Positions 1 to 8,337 of a stretch of 64,000 bases of DNA are shown here, piece after piece (position 1 is the stretch's first letter; each line of letters begins with the position of its first letter). The notes under the pieces were generated by a model that worked only from the letters and a program-made list of their open reading frames with translations, made no database searches and was not told the DNA's origin. Where the stretch lies: contig NZ_MOBR01000006.1 in assembly GCF_003732705.1 (NCBI RefSeq), positions 477,287 to 541,286 of the forward strand. The letters run 5' to 3'. The position numbers were made by a program, and so were the translations under genes. This stretch comes from Pseudomonas frederiksbergensis (lineage in GTDB: Bacteria > Pseudomonadota > Gammaproteobacteria > Pseudomonadales > Pseudomonadaceae).

Positions 1-1
1 G

Positions 2-325
2 TTGGGCAGCGACTACGTCGGCCTGCATGCGGCCAGCTCGATCAACATGCGCACCCACGCAGCCGCGCGCAAGGCCGGGAAGGTGCTGCGGTTGCGGATT
101 CATGTGCCGGGGTTCGATGCGATGTGCCGGATGGTCCAGGCCAACATGGGCATCGGCATCTTGCCGCAAAAAGCCTATGAGCTGTTTGGCCGGGCGCTGG
201 GGTTACACGCGGTGCCGTTGACGGATGACTGGTCGGATCGGGCGTTGATTCTGGTGGTGCGCGATGAAGTGGGGTTGTCGCCGGTAAGCCGGATGTTGTT
301 TGAGCAGTTGCGCGGGGCGGTCTGA
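2..325 (+). CDS. LysR-family transcriptional regulator, C-terminal part (left edge)
   Basis: This is the last 107 or so residues of a LysR-type regulator; the true start lies left of the window. The visible part is the end of the periplasmic-binding-protein-like effector domain. It contains the typical segment in which a ligand-sensing subdomain is scanned for persistence of activity (MVQANMGIGILPQKAYE), followed by a final helix. The DNA-binding helix-turn-helix is not in the window. The gene points towards the CoA-transferase operon starting at 582, so it may regulate it, but that is inferred only from position. Confidence 0.8.
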   Translation: MGSDYVGLHAASSINMRTHAAARKAGKVLRLRIHVPGFDAMCRMVQANMGIGILPQKAYELFGRALGLHAVPLTDDWSDRALILVVRDEVGLSPVSRMLFEQLRGAV

Positions 326-351
326 TAAATTTTTGTTGAATGGGCTGGCGT

Positions 352-447
352 CTTCGCGAGCAGGCTCGCTCCCACAATGGATCTTCAGTGGACGTGAATG
401 TTGTGCACGCAAGAGATCCCCTGTGGGAGCGAGCCTGCTCGCGAAGG
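352..447. repeat. REPIN (inverted pair of REP sequences)
   Basis: Two copies of a 26-base REP unit (core CGAGCAGGCTCGC) lie in inverted orientation at about 352-377 and 421-447, separated by 43 bases. Here the GCGAAG ends face outward and the TGTGGG ends face inward, the reverse of most other doublets in this window. It fills most of the gap between the LysR gene and the next operon. Confidence 0.85.
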
Positions 448-581
448 CTGACCTGAGGTCGCGGTAATTTCGGCCGAGCATTCGCGTTTCACGAACGCCC
501 CTTGCCAACTGAAGGTTGGATTCCCCACCCCTCGCTCCTCTAGCCTTGGCCACATATTCCAAGAACAAGAGGTACCCCGCG

Positions 582-1775
582 ATGACTGCCCCCCTGAGTG
601 CAATCAAGGTGATCGAGATCGGTACGCTGATCGCCGCGCCGTTTGCCGCGCGCATGCTTGCTGAATTCGGCGCCGAGGTGATCAAGATCGAAGCCATGGG
701 CCAGGGCGATCCCCTGCGTAAATGGCGCAAGCTGCACGAGGGCACCTCGCTGTGGTGGTACCTGCAATCGCGCAACAAGAAATCCCTGGCGCTCAATCTC
801 AAATCCCCTGAAGGCATCGAACTGGTCAAGCAACTGGCGACCAGCGCTGACGTGCTGATCGAAAACCTGCGCCCCGGCGCCCTGGAAAAACTCGGCCTTG
901 GCTGGGACGTGTTGCACGCCCTTAACCCCAACCTGACACTGGTGCGAATTTCCGGTTACGGCCAGACCGGCCCGTACCGCGACCGTCCGGGCTTCGGCGC
1001 CATCGGCGAGGCCATGGGCGGGATTCGCTACACCACCGGCACCCCCGGTTCGCCACCGGCCCGGGTCGGGGTCAGCCTCGGCGATTCCCTGGCGTCGTTG
1101 CACGCAGTGATCGGCGCGCTGATGTCGTTGCTGCGGGTCAAGACCGGGCAGGGCGGCGGGCAAGTGGTGGATGTGTCACTGGCCGAAAGCGTGTTCAACG
1201 TCATGGAAAGCCTGGTGCCGGAATACGACATGCAGGGCCACATCCGCGAACGCAGCGGCGGCGCGCTGCCGGGCATCGCGCCGTCGAATACCTACCTGAC
1301 CGCCGACGGCGCTTATGTGGTGATTGCCGGTAACAGCGATCCGATCTACAAGCGCTTGATGAATGTGATCGGTCGCAGCGATCTGGCCGACGCGCCGGAA
1401 TTCGCCCACAACGACGGCCGCGCCTTGAAAAGCAATGTGCTCGACGCCGCCATCACCCACTGGACCAGCAGCCTGCCCATCGATGACGTGCTGGCCGCGC
1501 TCGAAGCCGCCGAAGTCCCGGCCGGGCGCATCTATTCGGTAGCCGACATCGTCGCCGATCCGCACTACCAGGCGCGGGACATGCTGCTCAACGCCGACCT
1601 GCCCGGCGGCGCCACGGTGAAAATGCCGGGCATCGTGCCCAAACTCTCCGAAACCCCCGGTGGCGTGAACTGGTCGGGGCCGCAATTGGGTCAGCACACC
1701 GACGGCATCCTCGCCGGGCTGGGCCTGACCGGTTCCGACATCGAACGGCTGAAAGCCGCAGGAGTGGTGCAATGA
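582..1775 (+). CDS. Class III (CaiB/BaiF) CoA-transferase
   Basis: A 397-residue family III CoA-transferase, the usual length for this fold. The N-terminal Rossmann-like part (VIEIGTLIAAPFAARML) and the EVIKIE strand are typical. Asp168 in the LGDS motif sits where the nucleophilic Asp169 of formyl-CoA transferase lies. The ATG at 582 is preferred over in-frame starts from 516 because an AGAGG ribosome site lies 8-10 bases upstream and the family N-terminus begins there. The stop overlaps the next start (ATGA), so it is translationally coupled to an HMG-CoA-lyase-like enzyme. With that partner it probably activates an organic acid by transferring CoA from succinyl-CoA or a similar donor. The substrate is not proven. 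Confidence 0.9.
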   Translation: MTAPLSAIKVIEIGTLIAAPFAARMLAEFGAEVIKIEAMGQGDPLRKWRKLHEGTSLWWYLQSRNKKSLALNLKSPEGIELVKQLATSADVLIENLRPGALEKLGLGWDVLHALNPNLTLVRISGYGQTGPYRDRPGFGAIGEAMGGIRYTTGTPGSPPARVGVSLGDSLASLHAVIGALMSLLRVKTGQGGGQVVDVSLAESVFNVMESLVPEYDMQGHIRERSGGALPGIAPSNTYLTADGAYVVIAGNSDPIYKRLMNVIGRSDLADAPEFAHNDGRALKSNVLDAAITHWTSSLPIDDVLAALEAAEVPAGRIYSVADIVADPHYQARDMLLNADLPGGATVKMPGIVPKLSETPGGVNWSGPQLGQHTDGILAGLGLTGSDIERLKAAGVVQ

Positions 1776-2698
1776 TCACTGACTTTTCCCAGACGCTGAT
1801 CGTGCAGGAAGTCTCGCCTCGGGACGGTTTGCAGATTGAGCCAACGTGGGTGGAAACCACCGACAAGATTGCCCTGATCGATCAACTGTCGTTGGCCGGG
1901 TTCAGCCGCATCGAGGCGGGTTCGTTCGTCTCTCCGAAAGCCATTCCGGCGTTGCGCGACGGCGAGTTGGTGTTCAAGGGCATCACCCGGCAACCGAGCG
2001 TGATTTACGTTGCACTGATCCCCAACCTCAAAGGCGCGCAACGGGCGCTGGCGACCGGGGCCGACGAGTTGAATCTGGTGATGTCCGCCAGCCAGACCCA
2101 CAACCTGGCCAACATGCGTATGCGTTGTGAAGCGTCATTGGCCGCGTTCGGCGAAATCGTGCAATACGTTGGCGGCACGCAGGTGCGACTCAACGGCAGC
2201 ATCGCCACCACGTTCGGTTGCCCGTTCGAAGGCAAGATCGATGAGGATCGCGTGCTGCAAATCGTCGAGGCGTATCAGGAACTCGGGATTCAAGGCATCA
2301 CCCTGGCCGACACCACCGGCATGGCCAATCCACGACAGGTGGATCGGCTGGTGCGGCGAGTGTTGCAGCGGGTTTCGCCCGCGGACCTGACCCTGCATTT
2401 CCATAACACCCGCGGCCTCGGCTTGTGCAACGTACTCGCTGCCTATGAGGCCGGCGCCCGGCGTTTCGACGCGGCGCTCGGCGGGCTCGGTGGTTGCCCG
2501 TTTGCCCCAGGAGCCTCGGGCAATATCTGCACGGAAGACCTGGTCAACCTGTGCGATGAAATCGGCATTCACACCGGCATCGATCTGCCGCTGCTGCTGA
2601 AACTGTCCCGAGGCTTGCCGGCGCTGCTGGGCCACGAAGTGCCCGGACAACTGGCCAAGGCCGGGCGCAATTGCGATTTGCATCCATCGCCCTCCTGA
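1772..2698 (+). CDS. Hydroxymethylglutaryl-CoA lyase family protein
   Basis: A 308-residue TIM-barrel lyase of the HMG-CoA lyase family, which cleaves HMG-CoA to acetyl-CoA and acetoacetate. Catalytic and metal positions are visible: Arg17-Asp18 in SPRDGLQ, His209 and His211 in HFHNTRG, and Cys242 in the signature GGCPFAPGASGN. Its start overlaps the end of the upstream CoA-transferase by four bases, a strong operon signal. Together they would activate and cleave a 3-hydroxy-3-methyl-type dicarboxylate. A citramalyl-CoA-like substrate is an alternative. Confidence 0.9.
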   Translation: MITDFSQTLIVQEVSPRDGLQIEPTWVETTDKIALIDQLSLAGFSRIEAGSFVSPKAIPALRDGELVFKGITRQPSVIYVALIPNLKGAQRALATGADELNLVMSASQTHNLANMRMRCEASLAAFGEIVQYVGGTQVRLNGSIATTFGCPFEGKIDEDRVLQIVEAYQELGIQGITLADTTGMANPRQVDRLVRRVLQRVSPADLTLHFHNTRGLGLCNVLAAYEAGARRFDAALGGLGGCPFAPGASGNICTEDLVNLCDEIGIHTGIDLPLLLKLSRGLPALLGHEVPGQLAKAGRNCDLHPSPS

Positions 2699-2711
2699 CC
2701 ACCACACACCG

Positions 2712-2807
2712 CCTGTAGGAGCAAAGCTTGCTCGCGATGACGGCCTCCCATCCAACATCGATGTCGACTGAACGACCGCTATCGCGGGCAAGCCTTGCTC
2801 CTACAGA
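2712..2807. repeat. REPIN, variant with TGTAGGAGC ends
   Basis: Two inverted REP units at about 2712-2741 and 2778-2806 (ends CTGTAGGAGC and GCTCCTACAG) occupy the gap between the lyase gene and the MFS gene. The arms differ slightly (AAGCTTGCTCGCGAT against ATCGCGGGCAAGCCTT), so this copy is somewhat decayed. Confidence 0.8.
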
Positions 2808-2883
2808 ACAAGCGTATTAACGAACGCACACCAGACAACAAAAACAATCGGACACCCACGGGAAGTCCGCCTGGAGGAAACAC

Positions 2884-4215
2884 ATGAGCCTTAATGTACT
2901 GGAGGCGGGCGCGAGCCCGTCCGTAAGCCTCGACGCCGAAAAAGCCCTGGTCAGCAAAGTAGCCTGGCGCCTGATGCCGCTGATCATGGTCTGCTACCTG
3001 TTCGCGTTTTTCGACCGCATCAACATCAGCTTCGCCAAGTTCCAGTTGCAAACCGACCTGAGCCTGAGCGATACCGCCTACGGCCTCGGCGCCGGGCTGT
3101 TCGTGGTCGGTTACGTGCTGTTCGAAGTGCCGAGCAACATGATGCTGTACAAGGTCGGCGCCCGGCGCTGGATCGCCCGGATCATGATGTCCTGGGGCGT
3201 CGCCACCGCCGCCATGGTCTTCGTCAACAGCGAATGGCAGTTCTATGCGCTGCGCTTTGTGATCGGCGCGATGGAGGCCGGTTTCGCACCGGGCGTGCTG
3301 TATTACCTGACGCTGTGGTTCCCGCAGCACTATCGCGGGCGCATCACCTCGATGCTGTTTTTGTCGTCGGCGTTTGCCGGTCTGGTGGGGGCACCGTTTT
3401 CCGGTCTGGTGCTGCAACACCTCGACGGCGTGATGGACATGCGCGGCTGGCACTGGCTGTTCCTGCTTGGCGGCGTACCCTGCGTCGGCCTCGGTTTTCT
3501 GGTGTTGAAGCTGCTTAAAGATCGTATTGAAGATGCCCATTGGCTGACCGCTTCGGAGAAAACCTTGCTGGCCAGCCGCATTGCTCACCATGAACCGCAC
3601 AAGGGCGGCGGCTCGCTGCTCGCGGCGCTGAAGATTCCGGGGTTCCTGACCTTGGGGCTGATCTACTTCCTGATCCAGGTCGCGTCCTACGGCTTGAATT
3701 TCTGGGCGCCACAATTGATCCGCAGCGCCGGCACGGAAAGCCCGGTGATGATTGGTTTGCTGACGGCGATTCCTTACATCTGCGGCGCGATCAGCATGGT
3801 GGTGATCGGGCGCTTGTCCGACTCCACCGGTGAACGCCGCAAGTTTGTCGCCGGCCTGGTGACGTTGGGCGCGGTCGGATTCTTCTGCGCCGGGATCTTC
3901 GCCAACCACACAACCTTCCTGATTGTCGCGCTGGGCTTGCTCGGTGCCGGGATCATTGCCTGCATCCCGAGCTTCTGGACCCTGCCGCCGAAACTGCTGG
4001 CCGGCGCGGGTGCCGGTGCAGCGGGCGGGATCGCGGTGATCAACACCCTCGGGCAGTTTGGCGGCATCGTCAGCCCGGTGATGGTGGGGCGGATCAAGGA
4101 CCTCACCGGCAGCACCACTCCGGCGCTGTACGTCATCGGCGTCGCCGCGTTGATTGCTGCTGCGCTGTTGCTGTGGGGCTTGCCGCAGAAGTTGCGCACC
4201 CTCGATAAGTTCTGA
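2884..4215 (+). CDS. MFS transporter, anion:cation symporter (ACS) type
   Basis: A 443-residue inner-membrane major facilitator with about 12 hydrophobic segments. The first helix region has the family pattern YLFAFFDRINISFAK, and a loop with RRWIARIMMSWG follows helix 3. Such ACS members carry organic anions (tartrate, phthalate, hydroxy acids). A GGAGG site lies 7 bases before the ATG. It follows the CoA-transferase/lyase pair on the same strand across a REPIN, so it likely imports the acid that they degrade. Confidence 0.88.
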   Translation: MSLNVLEAGASPSVSLDAEKALVSKVAWRLMPLIMVCYLFAFFDRINISFAKFQLQTDLSLSDTAYGLGAGLFVVGYVLFEVPSNMMLYKVGARRWIARIMMSWGVATAAMVFVNSEWQFYALRFVIGAMEAGFAPGVLYYLTLWFPQHYRGRITSMLFLSSAFAGLVGAPFSGLVLQHLDGVMDMRGWHWLFLLGGVPCVGLGFLVLKLLKDRIEDAHWLTASEKTLLASRIAHHEPHKGGGSLLAALKIPGFLTLGLIYFLIQVASYGLNFWAPQLIRSAGTESPVMIGLLTAIPYICGAISMVVIGRLSDSTGERRKFVAGLVTLGAVGFFCAGIFANHTTFLIVALGLLGAGIIACIPSFWTLPPKLLAGAGAGAAGGIAVINTLGQFGGIVSPVMVGRIKDLTGSTTPALYVIGVAALIAAALLLWGLPQKLRTLDKF

Positions 4216-4230
4216 TACCTGCGCGCATAA

Positions 4231-4322
4231 CCTGTGGGAGCGAGCCTGCTCGCGAAGGGGGCCTGACAGTCAACATTGATGTGACTGACAGACCGCTTTC
4301 GCGAGCAGGCTCGCTCCCACAA
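4231..4322. repeat. REPIN
   Basis: Inverted REP units at 4231-4257 (CTGTGGGAGCGAGCCTGCTC) and 4296-4322. The TGTGGG ends face outward. It separates the MFS gene from the convergent YdcZ-type gene and may act as an mRNA 3' end structure for both. Confidence 0.85.
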
Positions 4323-4347
4323 GTTTCTGCTTCGGCCCCCAGCATCT

Positions 4348-4836
4348 TCATCCTGGCGCCACCAGGCTCTTGCCCGGCACCGCACTCATCTGAATCAACA
4401 CCACCCCAGCCACTACCAGCAACGCACCCGCCAACCGGGGCAAGGTCACCTCCCGCTCCACCAACCCAAACAACCCAAAATGGTCGAGCACCATCGAGGC
4501 CATCACTTGCCCGGTCAGGGCCAGCACCACAAACCCCGACGCGCCGAGTTTCGGCAGCAACATCACCGCCAGCGCCACAAAGCACACACCGAAAACGCCA
4601 CCGGCCCACATCCACAGCGGTGCCTTGCTGAAAAACGCCAACGACGGCAACGGCAGGCGCAGGGCAATGATGATCGGCAGCAGCACCAGCAAACTCACCA
4701 ATAACGAAGCCAGGGTCGCCCATAACGGATGCCCGAGGCCTCGGCTCAAATTGGCGTTGATCGCACTCTGAAATGGCACCACCGCCCCGGCAATCACCGC
4801 CAGTAGTAACAGACCGCTCCACTGCAATGTATTCAT
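4348..4836 (-). CDS. DMT-superfamily YdcZ (DUF606) membrane protein
   Basis: A 162-residue hydrophobic protein with about five membrane segments, matching the small YdcZ/DUF606 branch of the drug/metabolite transporter superfamily. The N-terminus runs MNTLQWSGLLLLAVIAGAV, and the motif PFQSAINANLSR with a downstream WMWAGG is typical. The start at 4836 is chosen because a GGAG site is 8 bases upstream; an ATG at 4842 is possible. It is divergent from a LysR gene across about 80 bases, so that regulator probably controls it. The substrate is unknown. Confidence 0.85.
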   Translation of the reverse strand: MNTLQWSGLLLLAVIAGAVVPFQSAINANLSRGLGHPLWATLASLLVSLLVLLPIIIALRLPLPSLAFFSKAPLWMWAGGVFGVCFVALAVMLLPKLGASGFVVLALTGQVMASMVLDHFGLFGLVEREVTLPRLAGALLVVAGVVLIQMSAVPGKSLVAPG

Positions 4837-4914
4837 GATCATGACTCCAACAGGTTTTGCTGGACTGTAGGGTATTCGTCGCGCAGATTTAAATTCCGTT
4901 TTGCTATCTGGAAC

Positions 4915-5832
4915 ATGCATCAGATGAATGATCTTCGGCGCATCGACCTCAACCTGTTGGTGATCCTCGACGCTTTGCTCAGTGAGCAACACGTGACCCG
5001 CGCCGCCGAGCGCCTGCACCTGAGTCAACCGGCGGTCAGTCATGCGTTGGGACGCTTGCGCGATCTGCTCGGTGATCCATTGCTGGTCCGCGCGGGAGCC
5101 ACGCTCGTGCCGACACCGAGGGCGCTGGAGTTGATCGCGCCGCTGGCCGAAGCCCTGGCCCAGGTGCAATCGCTGCTGGCGCCCAACACCTTCGATCCCG
5201 CCACCGCCAAGCGCACCTTTCGTCTGGCCATGTCCGACTACGGCGCGGCCATCGTCCTGCCGGGGCTGATTCGCACCTTGCGCCGGGAAGCGCCGGGCAT
5301 CGACCTGCAAATCAGCCACGCCAGCCGCGAAGGCATGCTCGACGGCGTGCTCAACGGCGACATCGACGTCGCGGCGGGGGTGTTTCCCGAATTGCCAAAC
5401 GAATTGCGCAGCACGCCCCTGTTCGACGAGCGCTACGCCTGCCTCGTCGACCGCCACAGCCTGCCCGCCGACGGCACCCTCGACCTGCCGACCTACCTGG
5501 CCCGCCCCCACGTCCTGCTGGAAATGCGCGGCAGCGGCACCCCGGAAATCGAACGGGCGCTAACGGCGTTAAGGGAGCGCCGACGCGTGGCGATCAGCCT
5601 GCCGCACTGGAGCGTTGCGCCGGAATTTATCGCCGGGACGGATTTGATCCTGACGGTGGCCTCGCGTGGGTTGCGGGGTATTGATGAACAATCATTGATC
5701 GTCGTGGCGCCGCCGTTTCATATTCCATCGTTTACCTTTGTGCTGGTCTGGCATAAACGGCGGGGCGGGGATCAGGCGTTGAATTGGTTGAATGGGCGGA
5801 TTGAGCAGGGGATAAATCCAGTCATTAATTAA
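4915..5832 (+). CDS. LysR-family transcriptional regulator
   Basis: A 305-residue LysR regulator. The N-terminal winged helix-turn-helix is clear: LLSEQHVTRAAERLHLSQPAVSHALGRLR is spread over residues 22-50. It is followed by a NodD-type effector domain with the FRLAMSDYGA start. It is transcribed divergently from the YdcZ permease gene, the standard arrangement for a LysR protein controlling its neighbour. The ATG at 4915 has an alternative three codons later (4924). Confidence 0.9.
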   Translation: MHQMNDLRRIDLNLLVILDALLSEQHVTRAAERLHLSQPAVSHALGRLRDLLGDPLLVRAGATLVPTPRALELIAPLAEALAQVQSLLAPNTFDPATAKRTFRLAMSDYGAAIVLPGLIRTLRREAPGIDLQISHASREGMLDGVLNGDIDVAAGVFPELPNELRSTPLFDERYACLVDRHSLPADGTLDLPTYLARPHVLLEMRGSGTPEIERALTALRERRRVAISLPHWSVAPEFIAGTDLILTVASRGLRGIDEQSLIVVAPPFHIPSFTFVLVWHKRRGGDQALNWLNGRIEQGINPVIN

Positions 5833-5874
5833 TTTCCGGCACTGGGCGTAATGCCAGTCAGTTAAGCCGATGAG

Positions 5875-6180
5875 TCACTTGTGGCGAGGGAGCTTGCTCC
5901 CGCTGGACTGCACAGCAGTCCCCTTCTTTTTAGGTAAAGAGAGGGCCGCTTCGCAGCCCAGCGCGAGCAAGCTCCCTCGCCACAGGTTCGGTGTCAGGCC
6001 TGAATGATCGGTATTAGGCACTGGGCGCCATTTTTCGGCGATTGCGTTCAACTCCTCGGTTGTAGCGAAGTCACCTGCATCGGCTTCTTTGATCGCGGCC
6101 CGTATCTCCTCTACTTCCCAGGCATGGTTCGTTGAAATATAGGTGGTGTTAAGTGGTAGATGCTCTGAAAGGTTAGGCAT
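5875..6180 (-). pseudogene. Antitoxin-like ORF remnant with REP-derived tail
   Basis: An open frame of about 101 residues. Its middle (WEVEEIRAAIKEADAGDF followed by ATTEELNAIAEKW) resembles the C-terminal half of ParD/CopG-type antitoxins, where an acidic helix follows the DNA-binding part. No ribbon-helix-helix N-terminus, no toxin gene and no Shine-Dalgarno site were seen. The last 36 or so residues are translated REPIN sequence. It is probably a broken antitoxin gene, but a chance open frame cannot be excluded. Confidence 0.3.
5879..5986. repeat. REPIN, variant core GGGAGCTTGCTCCC
   Basis: Inverted units at 5879-5908 (TGTGGCGAGGGAGCTTGCTC) and 5961-5986 form a REP doublet of a subclass whose core is GGGAGCTTGCTCCC rather than CGAGCCTGCTCG. 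It lies between the LysR gene and the exported protein at 6345 and overlaps the end of the antitoxin-like frame. Confidence 0.75.
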
Positions 6181-6344
6181 GGAGGTCTCGATTTCACGGC
6201 TTGTAGCACGAACATACAGCGTGGCCGCGTCGAGTAGCGGTCCGGTCCGTTTCTCTTGTCGTAACAATTTGTTGAGCGGACGCCGCGTACCGGGGATAGT
6301 GCGCCGCAGAATTTGACTGGCTTGAAACTCACAAGGAACAGGGA

Positions 6345-7082
6345 ATGACATTGAAGTCTGGCTGGATGGGTTGTGCAGCGCTGTGCAGTTTGGCGATGAC
6401 GACCCAGGCATTTGCGCAGTGTGAGAAGCCGCCGTTTTATGGGGATTTCGGGTATTCGGTGTGCAAGGACTGGCCGGCTTATCCGGGGCTGACGATTACG
6501 GCGTTGTCGCAGTTTGAATCGGGGTATTCGGCGAGTGATTCTGGCCCCGAGGGGAAGTATGATCTTGACCTGGCCGTTGTCTCGGCGGGTGCTTCGCAGC
6601 CGCTGGCGACGTATCGCAAGTCAGCTGCTTTTGAGTCGGATGCCATTGAATATAAAGACCTGCAACTCGATACCGCGCGCTACAAGCTCACGCCAGAGCT
6701 GCGAGCCTTTGGTGTGCTCGTCACCTTTAGTGGATCGTCACGGGTTAATCCTGTCAGTGAAAAGATGCTCTCGCTCTTCGTCAAAGAAGGCGACAAACTG
6801 CGGCCGGTTCTGGATAAGCTCCTGATCGATGAGTACGGTGGCGAATGGGATGGCAGTTGCGCCGGTGAGCTTTATCACCACACCCGAACCGTCGACATCG
6901 GTAAGACCAGCTCACATGGATACGCGGATTTGATCGTCAAAACGGTCACCACCCGTGATGTCGGAAAAGGTGAGGGGGACGCTTGTGAATCCAAGTCCAC
7001 TACGGCCAAACCGGTGCTCACGACGCTTCGATACGACGGTAAAAGCTACGTACTGCCACAAGGCTTCAAGGGACTTCAATAG
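6345..7082 (+). CDS. Exported protein of unknown function
   Basis: A 245-residue protein not recognised by family. It has a clear Sec signal peptide (residues 1-24, cut likely after TTQAFA). The mature part has several cysteines (for example near residues 26, 39 and 177), fitting a periplasmic or secreted location. A weak GGAA site precedes the ATG. It stands alone, with fosA following 60 bases later on the same strand. Confidence 0.7.
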   Translation: MTLKSGWMGCAALCSLAMTTQAFAQCEKPPFYGDFGYSVCKDWPAYPGLTITALSQFESGYSASDSGPEGKYDLDLAVVSAGASQPLATYRKSAAFESDAIEYKDLQLDTARYKLTPELRAFGVLVTFSGSSRVNPVSEKMLSLFVKEGDKLRPVLDKLLIDEYGGEWDGSCAGELYHHTRTVDIGKTSSHGYADLIVKTVTTRDVGKGEGDACESKSTTAKPVLTTLRYDGKSYVLPQGFKGLQ

Positions 7083-7142
7083 TTGGTGCGTTCAACTATC
7101 AAACCATACGTCGTGCCTGAAGCACTCAAAGGTTAATCACCC

Positions 7143-7583
7143 ATGCTCACCGGCCTCAACCACCTGACCCTCGCGGTTACCGACCTGAACCGCAGCGTGG
7201 CGTTCTATCAAGGCCTGTTGCAGCTGCGCCTCGACGCGACCTGGGACAGCGGCGCCTATCTCTCGCTGCCGGGCCTGTGGTTGTGTCTTTCCCTGGATCC
7301 ATTACGCCAATCCGGGCCTGCCGCCGACTACACCCATTACGCCTTCACCCTCAGCGCTGTGGATTTCCCGCCGTTCGTCGAGCACCTGCGCTCTGCCGGC
7401 GTGAGGGAATGGCGCGACAACCGCAGCGAAGGCGCGTCGTTCTACTTCCTCGACCCGGACGGCCACAAACTCGAAGTCCATGTCGGGGATCTGGCTTCGC
7501 GGCTGGAGGCCTGTCGGCAAAAGCCCTATGCAGGCATGAAGTTCTTCGACGATCAGTCCGTTGAGCCCCAGGACCTGAGATAG
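7143..7583 (+). CDS. fosA: Fosfomycin resistance glutathione transferase FosA
   Basis: A 146-residue vicinal-oxygen-chelate enzyme that opens the fosfomycin epoxide with glutathione in the cytoplasm, using Mn2+ and K+. The metal ligands are present: His7 (LNHLTLAV), His65 (YTHYAF) and Glu111 ([10 protein letters not shown]). The K+-loop region [15 protein letters not shown] and the C-terminal KPYAGMKFF also match Pseudomonas FosA. The length is about 10 residues more than the usual 135. It is an intrinsic-type chromosomal gene with no mobile element nearby. Confidence 0.93.
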   Translation: MLTGLNHLTLAVTDLNRSVAFYQGLLQLRLDATWDSGAYLSLPGLWLCLSLDPLRQSGPAADYTHYAFTLSAVDFPPFVEHLRSAGVREWRDNRSEGASFYFLDPDGHKLEVHVGDLASRLEACRQKPYAGMKFFDDQSVEPQDLR

Positions 7584-7617
7584 ACTTGCGACCCATCGCC
7601 TCAAACAGGACTTCCCC

Positions 7618-8256
7618 ATGACCCCATCGCTGCTAATGGCCGTGCTCGCCTCCGGCTTCATCTACGGCATCACACCCGGCCCGGGCGTGCTGGCGGTGTT
7701 CGGGATTGGCGCGGCTCGCGGTCGGCGCGCTGGGGCGGGTTTCCTGTGCGGGCATTTGCTCGGGGATGTGGTCTGGTGCAGCACGGCGTTGATCGCGATT
7801 GTCGGTGCTCGGGAAATCGGCAGTACGGCGTTCGATGTGTTGGGCATGCTCAGCGGGCTCTATCTGTTCTGGCTCGGCCTGCGGGCGATTCGTGCTCGCC
7901 GCAGTAGCGCCGATGCGCCGCAAGGACCGGCGCGGCAGCCGTTCTGGCACGGCATTCTGTTCGGTTTGACCAACCCGAAAGCCTATCCGGTGGCCGTGGC
8001 GACATTCACTGCGCTGCTGTCCAGCCGCGCCGAATTGCTCCATTGGTCGATGCTGCCCTGGCTGATTGCCCTGAGCTTCGTGGGCGGATTGCTGGCGTAC
8101 GCTATTCTGATTGGCATCGTCGGTGCGCGGCGGGTACGCACCTTGTATCAGCGCCATGAATTGTTGATCACCCGGTTGTGCGGAGTGATGTTTATCGGTT
8201 TTGCCATTAATGCCCTGGCCCATGCCTTGCCGGGGTTGGTGACGAACAAGGCTTGA
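7618..8256 (+). CDS. LysE-family translocator
   Basis: A 212-residue inner-membrane exporter of the LysE/RhtB family, which effluxes amino acids or related metabolites. The N-terminus has the family hallmark ITPGPGVLAV, and about six hydrophobic segments follow, with a mid-protein FGLTNPKAYPVAVATF motif. It begins 34 bases after fosA on the same strand and may be cotranscribed. The substrate cannot be told from sequence. Confidence 0.88.
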   Translation: MTPSLLMAVLASGFIYGITPGPGVLAVFGIGAARGRRAGAGFLCGHLLGDVVWCSTALIAIVGAREIGSTAFDVLGMLSGLYLFWLGLRAIRARRSSADAPQGPARQPFWHGILFGLTNPKAYPVAVATFTALLSSRAELLHWSMLPWLIALSFVGGLLAYAILIGIVGARRVRTLYQRHELLITRLCGVMFIGFAINALAHALPGLVTNKA

Positions 8257-8337
8257 GGCTGATCGCAAGGACGCGTCAGCGGCACCGGTCAGGGACGGTT
8301 TTTTATCGCTGCATTGTCCGGACACGCGCCCTGCACC

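Noticed and set aside
582..1775. The idea that the CoA-transferase lacks its catalytic aspartate (Glu202 in VDVSLAES)
   Set aside because: On inspection the nucleophile position is Asp168 in LGDS, matching Asp169 of formyl-CoA transferase. The VDVSLAES helix is not the active-site residue.
2779..3909. A 376-codon minus-strand frame opposite the MFS transporter
   Set aside because: Composition is dominated by His, Gln and Arg and it runs into a REPIN. The MFS gene has proper membrane segments and a ribosome site.
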